Of a stretch of 64,000 bases of DNA, positions 1 to 10,752 are shown one piece after another. Every line of letters begins with the position of its first letter. Position 1 is the stretch's first letter. The translations under genes were made by a program, and so were the position numbers. Source of the stretch: Cryptomeria japonica (Eukaryota > Streptophyta > Pinopsida > Cupressales > Cupressaceae); the NCBI RefSeq assembly GCF_030272615.1, contig NC_081413.1:337301802-337365801 (forward strand), written 5' to 3'. The notes beneath the pieces are model-generated. The model ran no database searches. It was given only the letters and a program-made list of their open reading frames with translations, and was not told where the DNA came from.

Positions 1-373
1 TTTGGGATTGGACTTGGCCAACAAACAATATTCAACATAAGCTGCAATCTTCTACACTTTAGGCTCTGCAAAACCTAGGTGGGTTTACCTATTGCAATGT
101 TGTCAATAATCTGGCTCTATGCTAACGAACAATGCACTATATAGAAGATGCTTTCAATGAAAATATACCAAGGAAATGTATAATATATTATTGATTCTAG
201 CTTGAACCTTAGTTCTTATCACTTTTCTTGCATTGAAAGATGGCTCTAATTTATTTCTACTCCTAATACAGAAGAAATACAAGCTGAAATATAAAAGATG
301 AAATAAGAATGGAAGGATGATCCACAAACTTGAAAGATATATGACAAGTGCCTATAAAATGGGATACAAAGTT
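1..373. other. Flanking DNA without recognised feature
   Basis: AT-rich sequence left of the first solo LTR. I see no convincing coding region, repeat or RNA gene. The last five bases (369-373, AAGTT) are the probable left target-site copy of the adjacent LTR. Confidence 0.5.
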
Positions 374-1373
374 TGTTGGTATTATGGATGTGTCGCATTA
401 GTTTTGCAATTGATGTCAACACTTATCCTTCTAGAGATCTATTGTTATGTTGAACCGACACATTGCGTTCACCGGCAAGGACTTATGCATAGTCACCGGT
501 ATATTGTTCACTGAAACTGATGATGACTTGTTATCATCTGGAGATCACTTGATTATGCCGAAGACATGGTTTGGATACTTGGTTTTGGTATTTTGGTTAA
601 TGGTCTAATTGGGTTGACATATTTGCTGTTACTGACATATTGGTCTAGGTTATGGACCGGTATGTGTTATCTATTCCAGATCAGCACGACACGTTATGAA
701 GATCATTTATTGATTGGATATTGTTGTAAATGTATTGAGCCGACATGATGCATCACATCTATACTTATTTGTAATTGATTTAATTGTAATATTCTTAATG
801 AGTAGATGAGATATGACATGGTATGTAAGGTTATGGTATGGTATTGTAACATGGTATGTGCGAATATTGAAGATCATATGAGCAGACCATAGAGAAGGTT
901 CAAGGAAGGTTTGAAGGTGTTTATCAGAGCTTAACTGGTACTGAATCCAACATTAGAGATGCTATTTTGAGTAGTACATTATTCTAGGATTTAACCATCC
1001 TACTATAGTCATTGTGACTCCCATTTGAGCAGTGTGCTCTAGACGGTTAGCCTTTATGCATGTGCATACCCCATTTGTATACACATACTATCTACAGTAG
1101 TATCATCTAATTGTGGGTAAGGTTTCCCATCGTGGTTTTTCCCCTTACAGGGTTTCCACGTCAAAATCTCTATGTTATGTGTTGTGGATGTTGTTTCTCT
1201 TTCTGTTTTATGCATTAAGTTTCATCGGTATTTATATTAACTGTTAATCTGTTAACTGACATTAAGTTTGGTTTACCGATATTAAGTATTAAGTTTGATT
1301 AATTTATAATTGGGTTGAAATTAATTGACAATTGATTCACCCCCCCTCTTAGTTGCCCTTCCAGTTCCTAACA
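374..1373 (+). mobile_element. Solo LTR, Copia type (1,000 bp)
   Basis: The block begins TGTTGG and ends CCTAACA, an inverted TGTT...AACA terminus typical of LTRs. Near the end it holds a C-rich stretch (CACCCCCCCTCTTAG, 1339-1353) and an upstream segment about a TTTCCACGTCAAAAT motif (1149-1163), an arrangement I associate with plant Copia LTRs. The flanks are AAGTT (369-373) and AAGTC (1374-1378), a 5-bp target duplication with one mismatch. No primer-binding site, gag or pol follows, so this is a solo LTR left by LTR-LTR recombination. Two small open frames inside it (317-514 overlapping, 566-748) look fortuitous. The family assignment is by motif recall; the boundaries are seen directly. 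Confidence 0.8.
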
Positions 1374-2759
1374 AAGTCAAATAGAAGACCTAATGACAAA
1401 CAACACCATAGTATCAACATTAAGATTCAATACTAAACATTCAAGAATTGCTCAGAATGAGAATGCATTCATAAACTCCCCACACTCCCTTAGAACATTG
1501 TAGTACTCAAGACAAAATTTAATTCATTTACTTGAAATGAAGCCCATCAGAGAATACAAATTTCCCCTTAGAGAAGACAAACTACGAATGTCATTAACAT
1601 GGCAATTCATACAAAAAAACACAAGAGATAGGAACAAAATAAGAATGATCTCATTGATTTTGAGAAGATATATGATACATTTATGATACTGCTCTTCACT
1701 AATTCTGCAAAAGACTAACTGTCATTAAAATGCTTCTCAAATCCTATCTGATACATATGCATCAAAAAATCGGGTCCACTCTTCCTAGCCCTGAATTCCC
1801 TTTTATAACACAAGGGAGCAAAAACATGCCTTGGGCCAAGAAGGTACACCTGTCACAAATACATTGCATGGGACCCAAAAAATAGTGAAGTGCCCAACCT
1901 CCATTTCTACATGCCACCATCAATGCAAATAGCTACAAGAATAACCACCAAGACCTGGGATCATGAACCCTAGGACAACTAAGAAGTAACTACCTCAAGA
2001 CACATAGAGACCAACCACATTTATTCATCTTCAAATGTAGTCTGACTGACCTCTGAATCTGGATTTCCATATTTAGTAATCTATATGCATTGTGTCCTTT
2101 CTTTCTCAATCGGTGACCCTCTGGCGCAAACGAGGCGATGAAATCCCTTTGAAAGGAAACCCTCCGATATCATCGAGCCCTTCAACCATTTCTGTCCAAT
2201 CTGTATTAATGCTAGCCCTTCTAAAATGTCATCACCATGATGTTGCAGAAGAGGCCTTAAATCATCTACAACAATATCTATCCTATGTCGCATTATTGTC
2301 CTTATCTTCGCGGGAATGCCCAGTATAAGGAAAACTCTTCGCAAACAAGCCTACAAACCCTCCATGATCATTCACGCACAAAGAATATTTGAACAAAGTT
2401 TGAGTCTCAAATATTGATCTTCATCATCGCTAGCATATCGCACGGTTCAAATCGACCAATCTGACATTGACCATCTCCCATGGCAAGTGGACCTGTCAAC
2501 GCTTTGACGCGACACCTCCAACTCACCACTAGCCAATCACCTTTTCACTACTGTCAATGACCCCACCATTAGCTTACCTCAGGATAAGCTTTTCACTTCA
2601 TCTTCCTTTGCCATTTTTATCCTAGAGCATCAAAGGATGCACTTTACAGTCCCTCGACATAAGACATATTGTATTTCCTTCTGCCTTTTATCTAGAGTCT
2701 CTTTCCTTTGACTTTCGCGAGCCTCTGGAATAAAGATTTCATTTCTTATTTACTGATCC
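1374..2759. other. Unassigned repeat-like flank
   Basis: AT-rich region with overlapping short open frames on both strands around 2081-2344 (87 aa minus, 78 aa plus). Neither shows a recognised motif or codon pattern, so I do not call a gene. It is the left flank of the Gypsy element. Confidence 0.35.
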
Positions 2760-3115
2760 TCTTATCTCGGAGCCCAAGTATCCATGTGCATACTCCTACC
2801 GAAACCTAAAGTATCATTCGACATATGCTCTTTATTCCTCCGAGACAACTTTTTCTTTTTGTCATTCTGCTCCTTATCCTGGGACATAACCTTTGTTCCT
2901 GAGAAATCGCCTAGGGCAAAGAAAATTTCTTTATTTCTTTGTAAAATTATCTCAGAGCATCTCAACGCTAACTAAAAACTCCCCGGGGCAACCTTTCTAT
3001 AGTGATTTTACTCTTCAGAAGCTACCTCGGGATAACACTCTATCCCTTTGCAACTCTTTGCGAGGAGTTATCTCGGGCGCTCTTTGGATGCTGCTTTTTG
3101 CTCCTCGAGATAACT
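2760..3115. repeat. Degenerate dispersed CTCGGGATAAC-like motif cluster
   Basis: Within about 350 bp a short motif of the type CTCGGGATAAC recurs roughly nine times in diverged form (near 2762, 2835, 2874, 2894, 2948, 2979, 3022, 3067 and 3101), some copies ending in ATAAC, others in GCATC or GCAACC. Similar words recur at 18382-18470 on the other side of the Gypsy element, suggesting that both flanks may belong to one older repeat split by the Gypsy insertion. The cluster has no clear period and no coding content. Confidence 0.4.
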
Positions 3116-3148
3116 TTTCTCCTTTGTTTTTGCTCCTTTTATTATTGT

Positions 3149-5061
3149 TGTCACCAAGGATTACACCCGTGATTCTAAGTGCAAAACCAAGCAATCCTGT
3201 GAAACATGGAAACACCTTCGAGCCTATGGGTTGCTCAAAATGAAGGCGAATCTTCGAAGATCAGGCCGACTTCCTGTTTGGTGAATCTCTTGTAAATACT
3301 ATTGATAATAAAAAGGGATAGAAAGGGATAGAAAGCTTGCATGTAATGAAAATCTATTCTAATGAAGGTGATGCACCAAATATCTTATCTGAGATCTGCA
3401 ACCTGCTTAACTCACAAAGCCTTCAACAAATAACCTTGATTGCTTCACAACTCAATTGAACATGTAGATGCATAAACATTTCCTAGAAAGGGATGAATTT
3501 AATGAATGCATGAAGGAAAACAACAAGTTTTCACAACTTCCAGCAATTAAAATCAACTAACACAAACTAGAACCTGCAACTAACACGTATCTCTTTGCAC
3601 CACAAATTGACTGAATGAGATAAATTAGAGGATAAAAATCACAGGAAATAATCAAATCATTCATTCAATAAATAATACAAAAGTACCAAAAAGGAAATCT
3701 GATGTTATATTACTGAAAATAAAGGAGTGCTGCTATTACAAAAAACTCAAATACTGTTGAGCTACAATGCTTTTTTGCAAAAATGTGTATGCAAAAAAGA
3801 AAGAACTAGAGGGAAAAAAGGAGAGAAGGAATATATAGAAATCATGATGAATCCCCTTCAAAACCCTAAAAATGATTGCAAGGTCTGCATGAGAAAAAGC
3901 CTTGGGCGAATATGCCCAAAAATGGCATAAAAACTCATGCACAATACTGTAAAATAATAAACTTTACTACTCAAAAGGACTGCCACTGATCCTTCTATTT
4001 GAAAATCTGCATGTCCAAATGCGAAAAATAGCTATCCCCATGTGAAAGTTGCATGATGAACTGAACTGTGACTATATTAAAAAGAAATCCTACCGAGAAA
4101 ATCTTATGCATTCCCTGGCAACTGCTCTCCATGTTGAAACTTTCTGTTAAAAATGGTTGTGGAAATGATCTCCCTATTTCGCGAGCTTTCCAACGGTATG
4201 TAACACTTGCATATTCAGACAATCAATAAGCATCTACATTAATTTTTCATGTAGAAATCATCTCCTTGCTTGGCGGACTTTTCACCATTCAAACAACCAG
4301 TTTTGAGTCCACCGTGCAATTTTTTATTGCCAGCCACTAGATCGCCTAAATTAACCATGGCCGCTTGCATTAACTTTCCGTTTACTTTCTAGCAGGCCCC
4401 ATCGTTTGTCACCAAATCCGCATGATTATCCATTGAGAATTTTTCCACTGCAGTATGGCAACCACCGTCTGATCTGTCGGGAACCTACTTGATTTGATCA
4501 ACCTGCTCGAGCACTATCCTCGCTTGAGTCAACTATTTGACAAGTTCTATCAAAACATTGAGGTAACATCCAAACAAGGTTACCGATACCTGATGACTAC
4601 ACCAACTCGTTGCACTTTCTATTGGGTCATCGACATAACATCAACATGGGGCTTCCGATATCCGATGACTTCCTTGATCTCTTTTTCACTTTCTCCCGCA
4701 TTGATTCACACTTTCCCTGCACTGCTTCGCACTTTCCATCGGGTCATCGGATATCATCAAACTTGCTACTCTGATGTCCGATGGCTTCTGCATTGTTTCA
4801 CACTTTCTATCGCTCCTTCCATTGGGCCTTCGAAATAACATCAAATATGCTACTCTGATGTCCGATGGCTTCCCGCATTGTTGTGCACTTTATCCTACAC
4901 TTTTTGGGACAACATCAACATGGGTCTTCCCGATGTCCGATGGACCTGGGCTCACCTTGTCGCCAAGTCACGGCGATAACCCGACTGGCAACCTCTCAAG
5001 GGTGTTTGCCTGCTAAACAATAGAATCCATTAGCCTAGCATATCCATTAGGCATTGAGTCA
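3149..5061 (-). repeat. 3' LTR of the Gypsy element
   Basis: This copy starts (plus-strand view) TGTCACC and ends GAGTCA, giving TG...CA ends when read on the minus strand (TGACTC...GGTGACA). It matches 15995-17808 over nearly its whole length with scattered substitutions. It has about 35 bp near 3252-3286 that the other copy lacks, lying between two GAATCT words, which suggests a deletion by short homology in the other copy. The last ~65 bp (4997-5061) have no counterpart in the upper LTR. Confidence 0.85.
4545..4940. repeat. Subrepeats with CGATG/CATCGG words in the LTR
   Basis: Diverged units share the words CCGATGTCCGATGG, GCACTTTCYATCGGG and ATAACATCAAA, recurring near 4580, 4647, 4770, 4855 and 4931 with spacings from about 67 to 123 bp. 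The same array is present in the other LTR at about 17360-17760, so it predates the insertion. On the element's own strand this lies in the promoter-proximal part (U3) of the LTR. CGATG and CATCG are complementary, so adjacent units can pair. Confidence 0.65.
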
Positions 5062-5075
5062 ATTTTTCTTTCCTC
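5062..5075 (-). other. Polypurine tract of the Gypsy element
   Basis: On the minus strand the bases GAGGAAAGAAAAAT lie immediately before the TGACTC start of the 3' LTR. A purine run in this position primes plus-strand DNA synthesis in LTR elements. The placement supports 5061 as the LTR edge. Confidence 0.6.
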
Positions 5076-5334
5076 AAAATCTGGAACTGCATCTCAGCAT
5101 TCTAAACAAAACTGAAAAGGAAACTACAAAGGCTCTGCATACAACTGAGCCTGCACACCATGCAATCTGCACTTAAGGAAAATAGAAAAAAAAATGAACT
5201 GAAAAATCAATTGCGATGTGCTTGAAAGCACTTATTCAATTTAAACTACTACAACTCTTCTTATAGCTAAGCTTGATAAACTGCTGAAAAGAAAGAAATG
5301 CAACTATTCTACTATGTACATTTGCAAACTGTTA

Positions 5335-6458
5335 GTACTCAATAGCATAGTTTGAGGTGAATCCCATTGACAGGGATTGGAAACACCTCTCCATCCAATT
5401 TAGCGAGCTAGAAAGCATTATTCTATTTGCATTCTGTGATAACATACGAGCCATCCCACATGTCATCAAACTTGATATGTCTACCAGGTCTATTTTTGAA
5501 TTCATCCCATTTGAAAACAAGATCACCCTGATTAAATATGCGTGGTGCAACTTTTCTATCAAAGGTTCTCTTCATTTGAGCATGGTGAATTTCTTATTTT
5601 CTGTATGCTTCCCTACGGGTTTCTTCTAACTCCATAAATTGAGCAAGCCTTATCTGCATTGGCTGCTCTTCAAGTAACTCAAACTCTTTTACATAATTCA
5701 AAGTTGGCAATTCAATTGAAATAGGTAACCTGGCTTCTTTGCCATAATTTAAAACATAAGGAGAGTTACCTGTTGATCTCTTTGGTGTAATTCTATTATC
5801 CCAAAGGGCTAACTTGAGATTTTCATGCCAAGTTCTTTGATTCTCAACAATGGTCTTCTTAATGAAGTTGATCAAGTTCTTGTTAGTTGATTCAGCTTGT
5901 CCATTACCCTGAGGGTAATAATTGGATGAAGTATTCAAGTATATATTAATCTGAAACTCTAAGACCAATGAAAGCTAAAGCATTATTAGAAATGATTGAT
6001 TCTGGGGTACCAAACCTGGACACTAAGTCTTGATTAGAAATTTAGGAAATAGAAGACTCATTAGCTTCTTTCAATGGAACTGCTTCTATCCACTTTGTGA
6101 AACAATCAATTGCTGTAAGAATCCATTTGTGACCTGCACTTGAAGGTGGATTAATAGGTCCTATAAATTCAAGCCCCCACTTTGCAAAAGGCTACTCTAC
6201 TTCAATTGGTTGCAAAGGCAAGGCTGCCAGCCTCTGTTTTCCTACAAACAATGAACATTTTTCACATTTCTTCACCCATGAGTGAGCATCTTTAAACATT
6301 TCAGGCCAATAATAACCAGCTCCCATAATTTTCAGGGCTGTTGTTCTTGCTGCAAAGTGACCTCCTACAGGTCCTTCATGAAATTCTTTTAGAACTTTTT
6401 CAATTTGATCTGGCTCAACGCATCTTAATAGAACATCGTTATAATATTTTTTAAACAA
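5335..6458 (-). pseudogene. Gypsy integrase, broken
   Basis: Integrase inserts the reverse-transcribed DNA into the host chromosome. The N-terminal zinc domain is clear in the frame 6192-6458, with H27, H34, C65 and C68. The catalytic core follows: first Asp in LTAIDCFTKW (near 6104), the second site reads SNNA (5979-5990) where SDNG is expected, so the catalytic Asp is Asn, and Glu is in NGQAEST of the frame 5594-5968. The C-terminal part near 5340-5570 retains GDLVFKWDEF and a PVNGIHLK-like end, but in different frames. At least two frameshifts and several stops separate the pieces. The frame change near 5960 and the Asp-to-Asn change each would inactivate it. Confidence 0.85.
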
Positions 6459-6506
6459 AATACCATCTATTAAAGCACAAGGAATGGCTTGTAGCTTGAA
6501 ATACCT

Positions 6507-7145
6507 TCATTTTGATATGTCTAATCCTTCCAGACAGTCACCAGTTTGTAAATAATGGACAATTTGCTGATTCCAAGTGACTGGCAAAGCTGGGGCAGCA
6601 AGTTGTTCTTCATTATTAAGCATTGTTTCAACTTGTTGCTCCTCTTCTTTACTATTTTCTGTACTTCCAGCAAGTTGTTCACATAAACCCTTGCCTCTAA
6701 CTAGCTTGGTTACCTTGATAGAGATGTCATATTCCATTGCCTTAGTAATCCAACCAACCCTTTTGTCATTTATGTCTTTGTTGAGCAAAAAATCTTTCAC
6801 TGCAGGATGAGCAACCATAAGTTGAATCTTATTGTTAGAGAGCATGTGCCTAAATTTCTTAAGGCTTCTTATTACTGCTAACACATGCTTTTCTACAAAT
6901 GAGTATCTAGTCTCATAATCATGCAAAATCTGGCTAAAGAAAGCAACTGGCTATTCTAAGCCTTTATCATCTTGCTGACACAATATTATAGAAATAGTAT
7001 CCTCACTCCCAAAAGCATATAGATTAAAATCTTTCTTAAAATCACGATTAATGAGAGTAGGGGTTGCTGCAATTGCCTCTTTCATTTCTTCAAAACTATT
7101 CTTACCTTCCTTGGTCCACTGAAAAGGAATATTTTTTTTAAGCAT
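6507..7145 (-). pseudogene. Gypsy RNase H following RT, degenerate
   Basis: Two open segments (6951-7145 and 6507-6926) follow the RT. The first contains FQWTKEGKNSFEEMKEA and a degenerate YAFGSEDTI in place of the usual Asp-containing YTDAS-like motif. The second has HDYETRYSFVEKHVLAVI, corresponding to the YS..EKE.LA segment of Ty3-type RNase H. A frameshift lies between them. The first catalytic Asp appears lost. A decayed native RNase H is a known feature of elements that have gained a second RNase H, which this element has upstream of RT. Confidence 0.75.
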
Positions 7146-7157
7146 GGTTGTAAGTGG

Positions 7158-7871
7158 CTACATTAATGCTACAAAATTTGGAACAAACCTTATGATAAAG
7201 TTAATCCTACCTATGAAACTCTGGAGTCCCTTTTTATGTGCTGGTAATAACAATGCAAGTATGGCTGTGATCCTCTCAGGGTCTATTGAAATCCCATGCT
7301 TTGAAACAATATATCCCAACAACTTGCCTTCATGAATAGAAAATATGCTCTTTTTGGGATTTAATGAGACTCCATATTCCCTGCATCTCTCAAATATCTG
7401 TCTGAGATGGTCAAGATGTTCATTAGCCTTTTTAAAAAAAATAGTTACATCATCTAGGTAAACCAAAACAAACTTGCTAAACAGACCTTGAAATGCCATA
7501 TCCATTGCATGCTGAAATGTTGCCCCTGCATTGGTTAGTCCAAATGACATTTTATTATAAGCCATTGTACCCCACTTGGTGGTAAATGCTGTTTTGTACT
7601 GGTCTTCTTCTTTGACTAGAATTTGGTTATATCCTGAATAACCATCAAGTAATGAGAATCTCTTTGAATCTGATACAACCTGCAAAATTTTCTCCATTGA
7701 GGGCAGCGGGTAATGGTCTTTCAGGGATGCTCTATTTAGGTCTCTAAAATAAACACATAGTCTAAGTTCACCATTGTTTTTCCTAATGAGAACTAGAATG
7801 GACACCCATGATGTGTGCTTGATTGGAAATATGATGTTTCCTTCAATCAACTTATTTAACTCAGTCCTCAT
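7158..7871 (-). CDS. Gypsy reverse transcriptase core
   Basis: The 237-residue open frame carries the RT fingers and palm: FRDLNRAS near residue 43, SLLDGYSGYNQI with Asp76, MSFGLTNAGATFQ near 108 and the active-site VYLDD at 138-141, then the GYIVS segment near 190. RT copies the element RNA into DNA in the virus-like particle. It joins upstream coding at 7908-8273, which contains FAWRYEYLKGFDT and HTIELVDNAKPV, the conserved pre-RT segment, after a stop near 7908. Catalytic residues are intact but the polyprotein is interrupted on both sides, so activity is unlikely. The ATG at 7871 is probably internal to the original polyprotein. Confidence 0.9.
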   Translation of the reverse strand: MRTELNKLIEGNIIFPIKHTSWVSILVLIRKNNGELRLCVYFRDLNRASLKDHYPLPSMEKILQVVSDSKRFSLLDGYSGYNQILVKEEDQYKTAFTTKWGTMAYNKMSFGLTNAGATFQHAMDMAFQGLFSKFVLVYLDDVTIFFKKANEHLDHLRQIFERCREYGVSLNPKKSIFSIHEGKLLGYIVSKHGISIDPERITAILALLLPAHKKGLQSFIGRINFIIRFVPNFVALM

Positions 7872-8273
7872 AAGATGTTCTAATTTTGGATTAAGAGACC
7901 TTTGTTTCTACATTACTGGTTTTGCATTATCTACTAGCTCTATGGTATGCTGAGCTAAATGAGTATCAAATCCTTTCAAATATTCATACCTCCATGCAAA
8001 TATGTCATTGAATTCTTGACAAAGTTTTACAAAAGTATGTTTTTCTTGAAGGGTACATACCTTGCCAATTTTCAGTAGCTTGCCCTTGAATATTTCAACA
8101 GGTTCATAATATTCTTCCTTCACAAACATGCTGCCTTTATCCTTCCTGACCCGATCATCTATATTTAAAATAGATTCAAGGGTTACCAGACCCTTGGGCA
8201 GCTTGGATAAACTGATTTTCATATTGATCATTGAACTTACGCTGATTTCCAACAGAAAACTCAGTTTCTTCAA
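7872..8273 (-). pseudogene. Linker between extra RNase H and RT
   Basis: The segment includes LQEKHTFVKLCQEFNDIFAW and is the conserved connector that precedes RT in Tat-type pol (an FAW.YE...G.D pattern). It overlaps the end of the RNase H frame (8176-8273) in another frame, which places a frameshift near 8200-8270. A stop at 7908 separates it from RT. Confidence 0.65.
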
Positions 8274-9036
8274 TTAGGAAATTAGTAATATGCTCATTTG
8301 AGTCAAAAACCTGCCAATTAACAGTGTTATATGAAACTAAGGGCCTTACTGCAACTTTAACATATTGTTGTCTATCAATATTTTCCAGTTCTTTTGGAAT
8401 ATTGAACTGAGCTCTTAAAGCAGCAAGCCTATCTGCTTCTTTATTTTGACTTCTAGGTATGGACAACAGATTAAATGTATCAAAATCTTCAATTAAATTC
8501 CAAATTCTATGCTTGTACATCTTCAACACATCATATTTGATGACATGGATATTCCTTACTTGGTTCACAACTAGTTCACTATCACCAAAAACTTGTAAAC
8601 ATTTAACTTTTTTCTGCCTAGCCCATTCTAAGCCATGTGCTAATGATTCATACTCAACTATATTGTTTGTACAACTAAAATAAAATCTGAAAGTAGTGTA
8701 GTATCTCATACCTTCGGGTGAAACTAGCATAACACCACCTCTAGAACCATTCTTACCTCTTGAACCATCAAAATAAAGACGCCAAACCTCATTTTTTCGT
8801 TGTTCTGATTGCTGGTCAAGTGGAATATCCTTTTTTTCAAGCTTAGGAATAATATAATCCTCCTCATGAATCATATAAACACCAAGACCTATTTCATCCA
8901 TGTTGATGAAAGGATCTTCTGCAATATTCTGGGCTGCCCACTCATCCAAATTCACATCAGGTATGCCTTGAAATAGTTGTATCTGAATCCTGGATAGGTG
9001 GCAACTCCTCATGGTCTCCGATGGCAAGATCTGCAT
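8176..9036 (-). CDS. Extra plant-type RNase H (aRNH) upstream of RT
   Basis: This 286-residue frame carries an RNase HI domain of the RVT_3 kind: WRLYFDGSRG with Asp90, TNNIVEYES with Glu128, VFGDSELVV with Asp152 and SQNKEADRLAA with Asp202, so the four catalytic acidic positions are present. RNase H removes RNA from RNA-DNA hybrids during reverse transcription. Tat elements are known to have gained such a domain from a plant or archaeal-like source. Here it lies between protease and RT rather than after the native RNase H. The N-terminal ~85 residues are a linker of unknown role. The ATG at 9034-9036 is present, but the domain was probably part of a larger polyprotein. Confidence 0.85.
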   Translation of the reverse strand: MQILPSETMRSCHLSRIQIQLFQGIPDVNLDEWAAQNIAEDPFINMDEIGLGVYMIHEEDYIIPKLEKKDIPLDQQSEQRKNEVWRLYFDGSRGKNGSRGGVMLVSPEGMRYYTTFRFYFSCTNNIVEYESLAHGLEWARQKKVKCLQVFGDSELVVNQVRNIHVIKYDVLKMYKHRIWNLIEDFDTFNLLSIPRSQNKEADRLAALRAQFNIPKELENIDRQQYVKVAVRPLVSYNTVNWQVFDSNEHITNFLIEETEFSVGNQRKFNDQYENQFIQAAQGSGNP

Positions 9037-9061
9037 TTATAAGACTTGGGGTATATGTTTC

Positions 9062-9440
9062 TCAGTGGCAAGTGGCTTGGGGTTCTGACTTAATGGGAAC
9101 CTTAGTATCATATCGGGTTCTAAAAAACAAGTGTGACCAATCAGCAGAAAGGTATCCTCCTAATTTTGCGGTGAAATCTCTAGATACACAAATAACAAAG
9201 TGTGGAGGTAAGTCAACCATGTACATGTCCTGAGGTATTACAAAATTAGGACAAGCATGCAAGGTCAAACCAAGATCTTTGACCAATCCAACTGACTTAA
9301 TTGCTATTCCATCTAATTGTACAACTCCTGTAGCAACAAACTCATAAATTAGACCATTTATCTGCAAGGTCTTTGGGCATAATTGAACTACTCGCTCCCG
9401 AGTCTATCAAGCAATTATGGACTAGATGGTTGCCAATTAT
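9062..9440 (-). pseudogene. Gypsy aspartic protease, frameshifted
   Basis: The active-site motif LIDSGASSSIMPK reads on the minus strand at about 9375-9415. The downstream part continues in another frame (9062-9367) with LDGIAIKSVGLVKDLGL and CVSRDFTAKLGGYLSADW. Retropepsins cleave the Gag-Pol polyprotein. The frame change near 9365 breaks the gene. Confidence 0.75.
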
Positions 9441-9744
9441 CAATGTTACAAAAAATGGAGCAGGCTTTGGTGCTGATTATTCTTAACTGGGATATCATTA
9501 GCTAGTGCAACTCTAGGTTGATCTTTTTAAGGCTCATTAGTCAAGGAAAAATTATCCAATTTATCTCTCATCAATTCTTTTTGTCTAGGAATTTGCAATG
9601 CATCTATCATTGTCGTGGAAATAGTGGTTTTTGCCATAGATTCAACAATATTAAAAGGAATACCACTAACCTTATGTTGTACTTTTTGGAACATCAGGCT
9701 CTTGATGGGCTGGTTTTAACTAAGATTGAACTTTCTGCTATTAT
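9441..9744 (-). other. Gag-protease spacer, no clear domain
   Basis: This lies between the Gag C-terminus and the protease motif. It contains several stops and no motif that I recognise. A plus-strand frame at 9518-9748 is a shadow. Confidence 0.4.
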
Positions 9745-10298
9745 TTAGGTGCTATAGGCTATCCTCTTGGTAAAATCTGCAGGTGGAGGTATACTAACAG
9801 CTTGCTGACTTGTAGAAGCTTGTTGTTTTCCTTTATCTGGATGTTGTTTGGATTTATTCTGTTGCTGTCCTCTATTTATAGCTGCTTGTTGATGAATTGC
9901 AGCTTGCTGTCCAATGTCAATAGCACGTTTCTTTGATCTTGTATTAGTTGCAACAGGTGAAAAAGGTATATTTTGTGCTTGCGGATAATTAACTCCACAA
10001 AATTCCTCACCTTGCCAATTTATCATAGCCACCTCAGGACCTTCTAGTTCTTCATTTGTACCTACATCCTGATAAGACATGTTATTCTGAACCATCAAAG
10101 CTTGTGATTGAGCATTCATTGCATTTTGGCATGATGCTTGATTATGAGGTCGTTGGCAAGGAAAACACCACTCTTGTGCCAAATTGTTCTGAGAAGGAAC
10201 GATTTCTTTAGAATTGCTAGTAGTATTCTGATTATACTGCTGGTTTTGCCTATTGTTGTAGTTCCTCCTTTGATTTCGAGCATCAACTTGGTAGTTAG
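9745..10298 (-). pseudogene. Gypsy Gag C-terminus with zinc-knuckle variant
   Basis: The frame 9745-10182 begins with WCFPCQRPHNQASC, a Cys-X2-Cys-X3-His-X4-Cys arrangement, one residue shorter in the middle than the common CX2CX4HX4C knuckle. The rest is Gln-, Ala- and Lys-rich, with a QQAAIHQQAAIN repeat, and probably binds RNA. The coding sequence upstream continues to 10298, where the nested Copia element interrupts it; the other part of Gag resumes at 14402. Confidence 0.7.
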
Positions 10299-10739
10299 TG
10301 TTGGTGTAAATAATTATTCATCTTGGATATTATTACACCTTACTTAAGTTTACTTAGGAAATGCATTTCATAGTAGTTTGGGTATGAGAAACTTGGGTGT
10401 TTGTGCCACATTGGGATAGTGTGTGTAGGAGAATTTCCACCTTTTATGGTGTGATCTTATTGTTACACTCCACATTCAGTGGGTGATCCACCTCATGTGG
10501 AATATTGTATTATTTCTCCTACCTACCCTTGTTTCTTATTGAGCCACATGTCATGTTTGTGTGCTCACATATCCATATAGCCTTGCCTACATAAGGAGGC
10601 TCATATTCATTGTATGTAACGATTGATGATCCGGTTGATTAGTATTTTCATCTTGATAGAATATAGTTTATTTCTATCATCTATTTTGTCTCTCTTATTT
10701 GTTCTTTCCATTGCCTCTTGATCTTGGCAAAATCTCACA
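10299..10739 (+). repeat. 5' LTR of nested Copia (441 bp)
   Basis: Begins TGTTGGTG and ends CTCACA, directly followed by the primer-binding site. It matches the 3' copy except for 11 substitutions, a 1-nt and a 3-nt indel. Confidence 0.95.
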
Positions 10740-10752
10740 TGGTATCAGAGCC
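10740..10752 (+). other. Copia primer-binding site
   Basis: TGGTATCAGAGCC lies immediately after the LTR. This is the standard plant Copia site complementary to the 3' end of initiator tRNA-Met, where minus-strand DNA synthesis starts. Confidence 0.9.

Noticed and set aside
2081-2344. Overlapping 87-aa and 78-aa frames on opposite strands
   Set aside because: No start context, motif or conserved neighbour; each is probably a shadow.
5357-5629. Plus-strand 90-aa frame
   Set aside because: It lies antisense to the integrase C-terminus and has no motif.
9518-9748. 76-aa plus-strand frame next to the Gypsy protease
   Set aside because: Antisense to the Gag-protease spacer; no motif.
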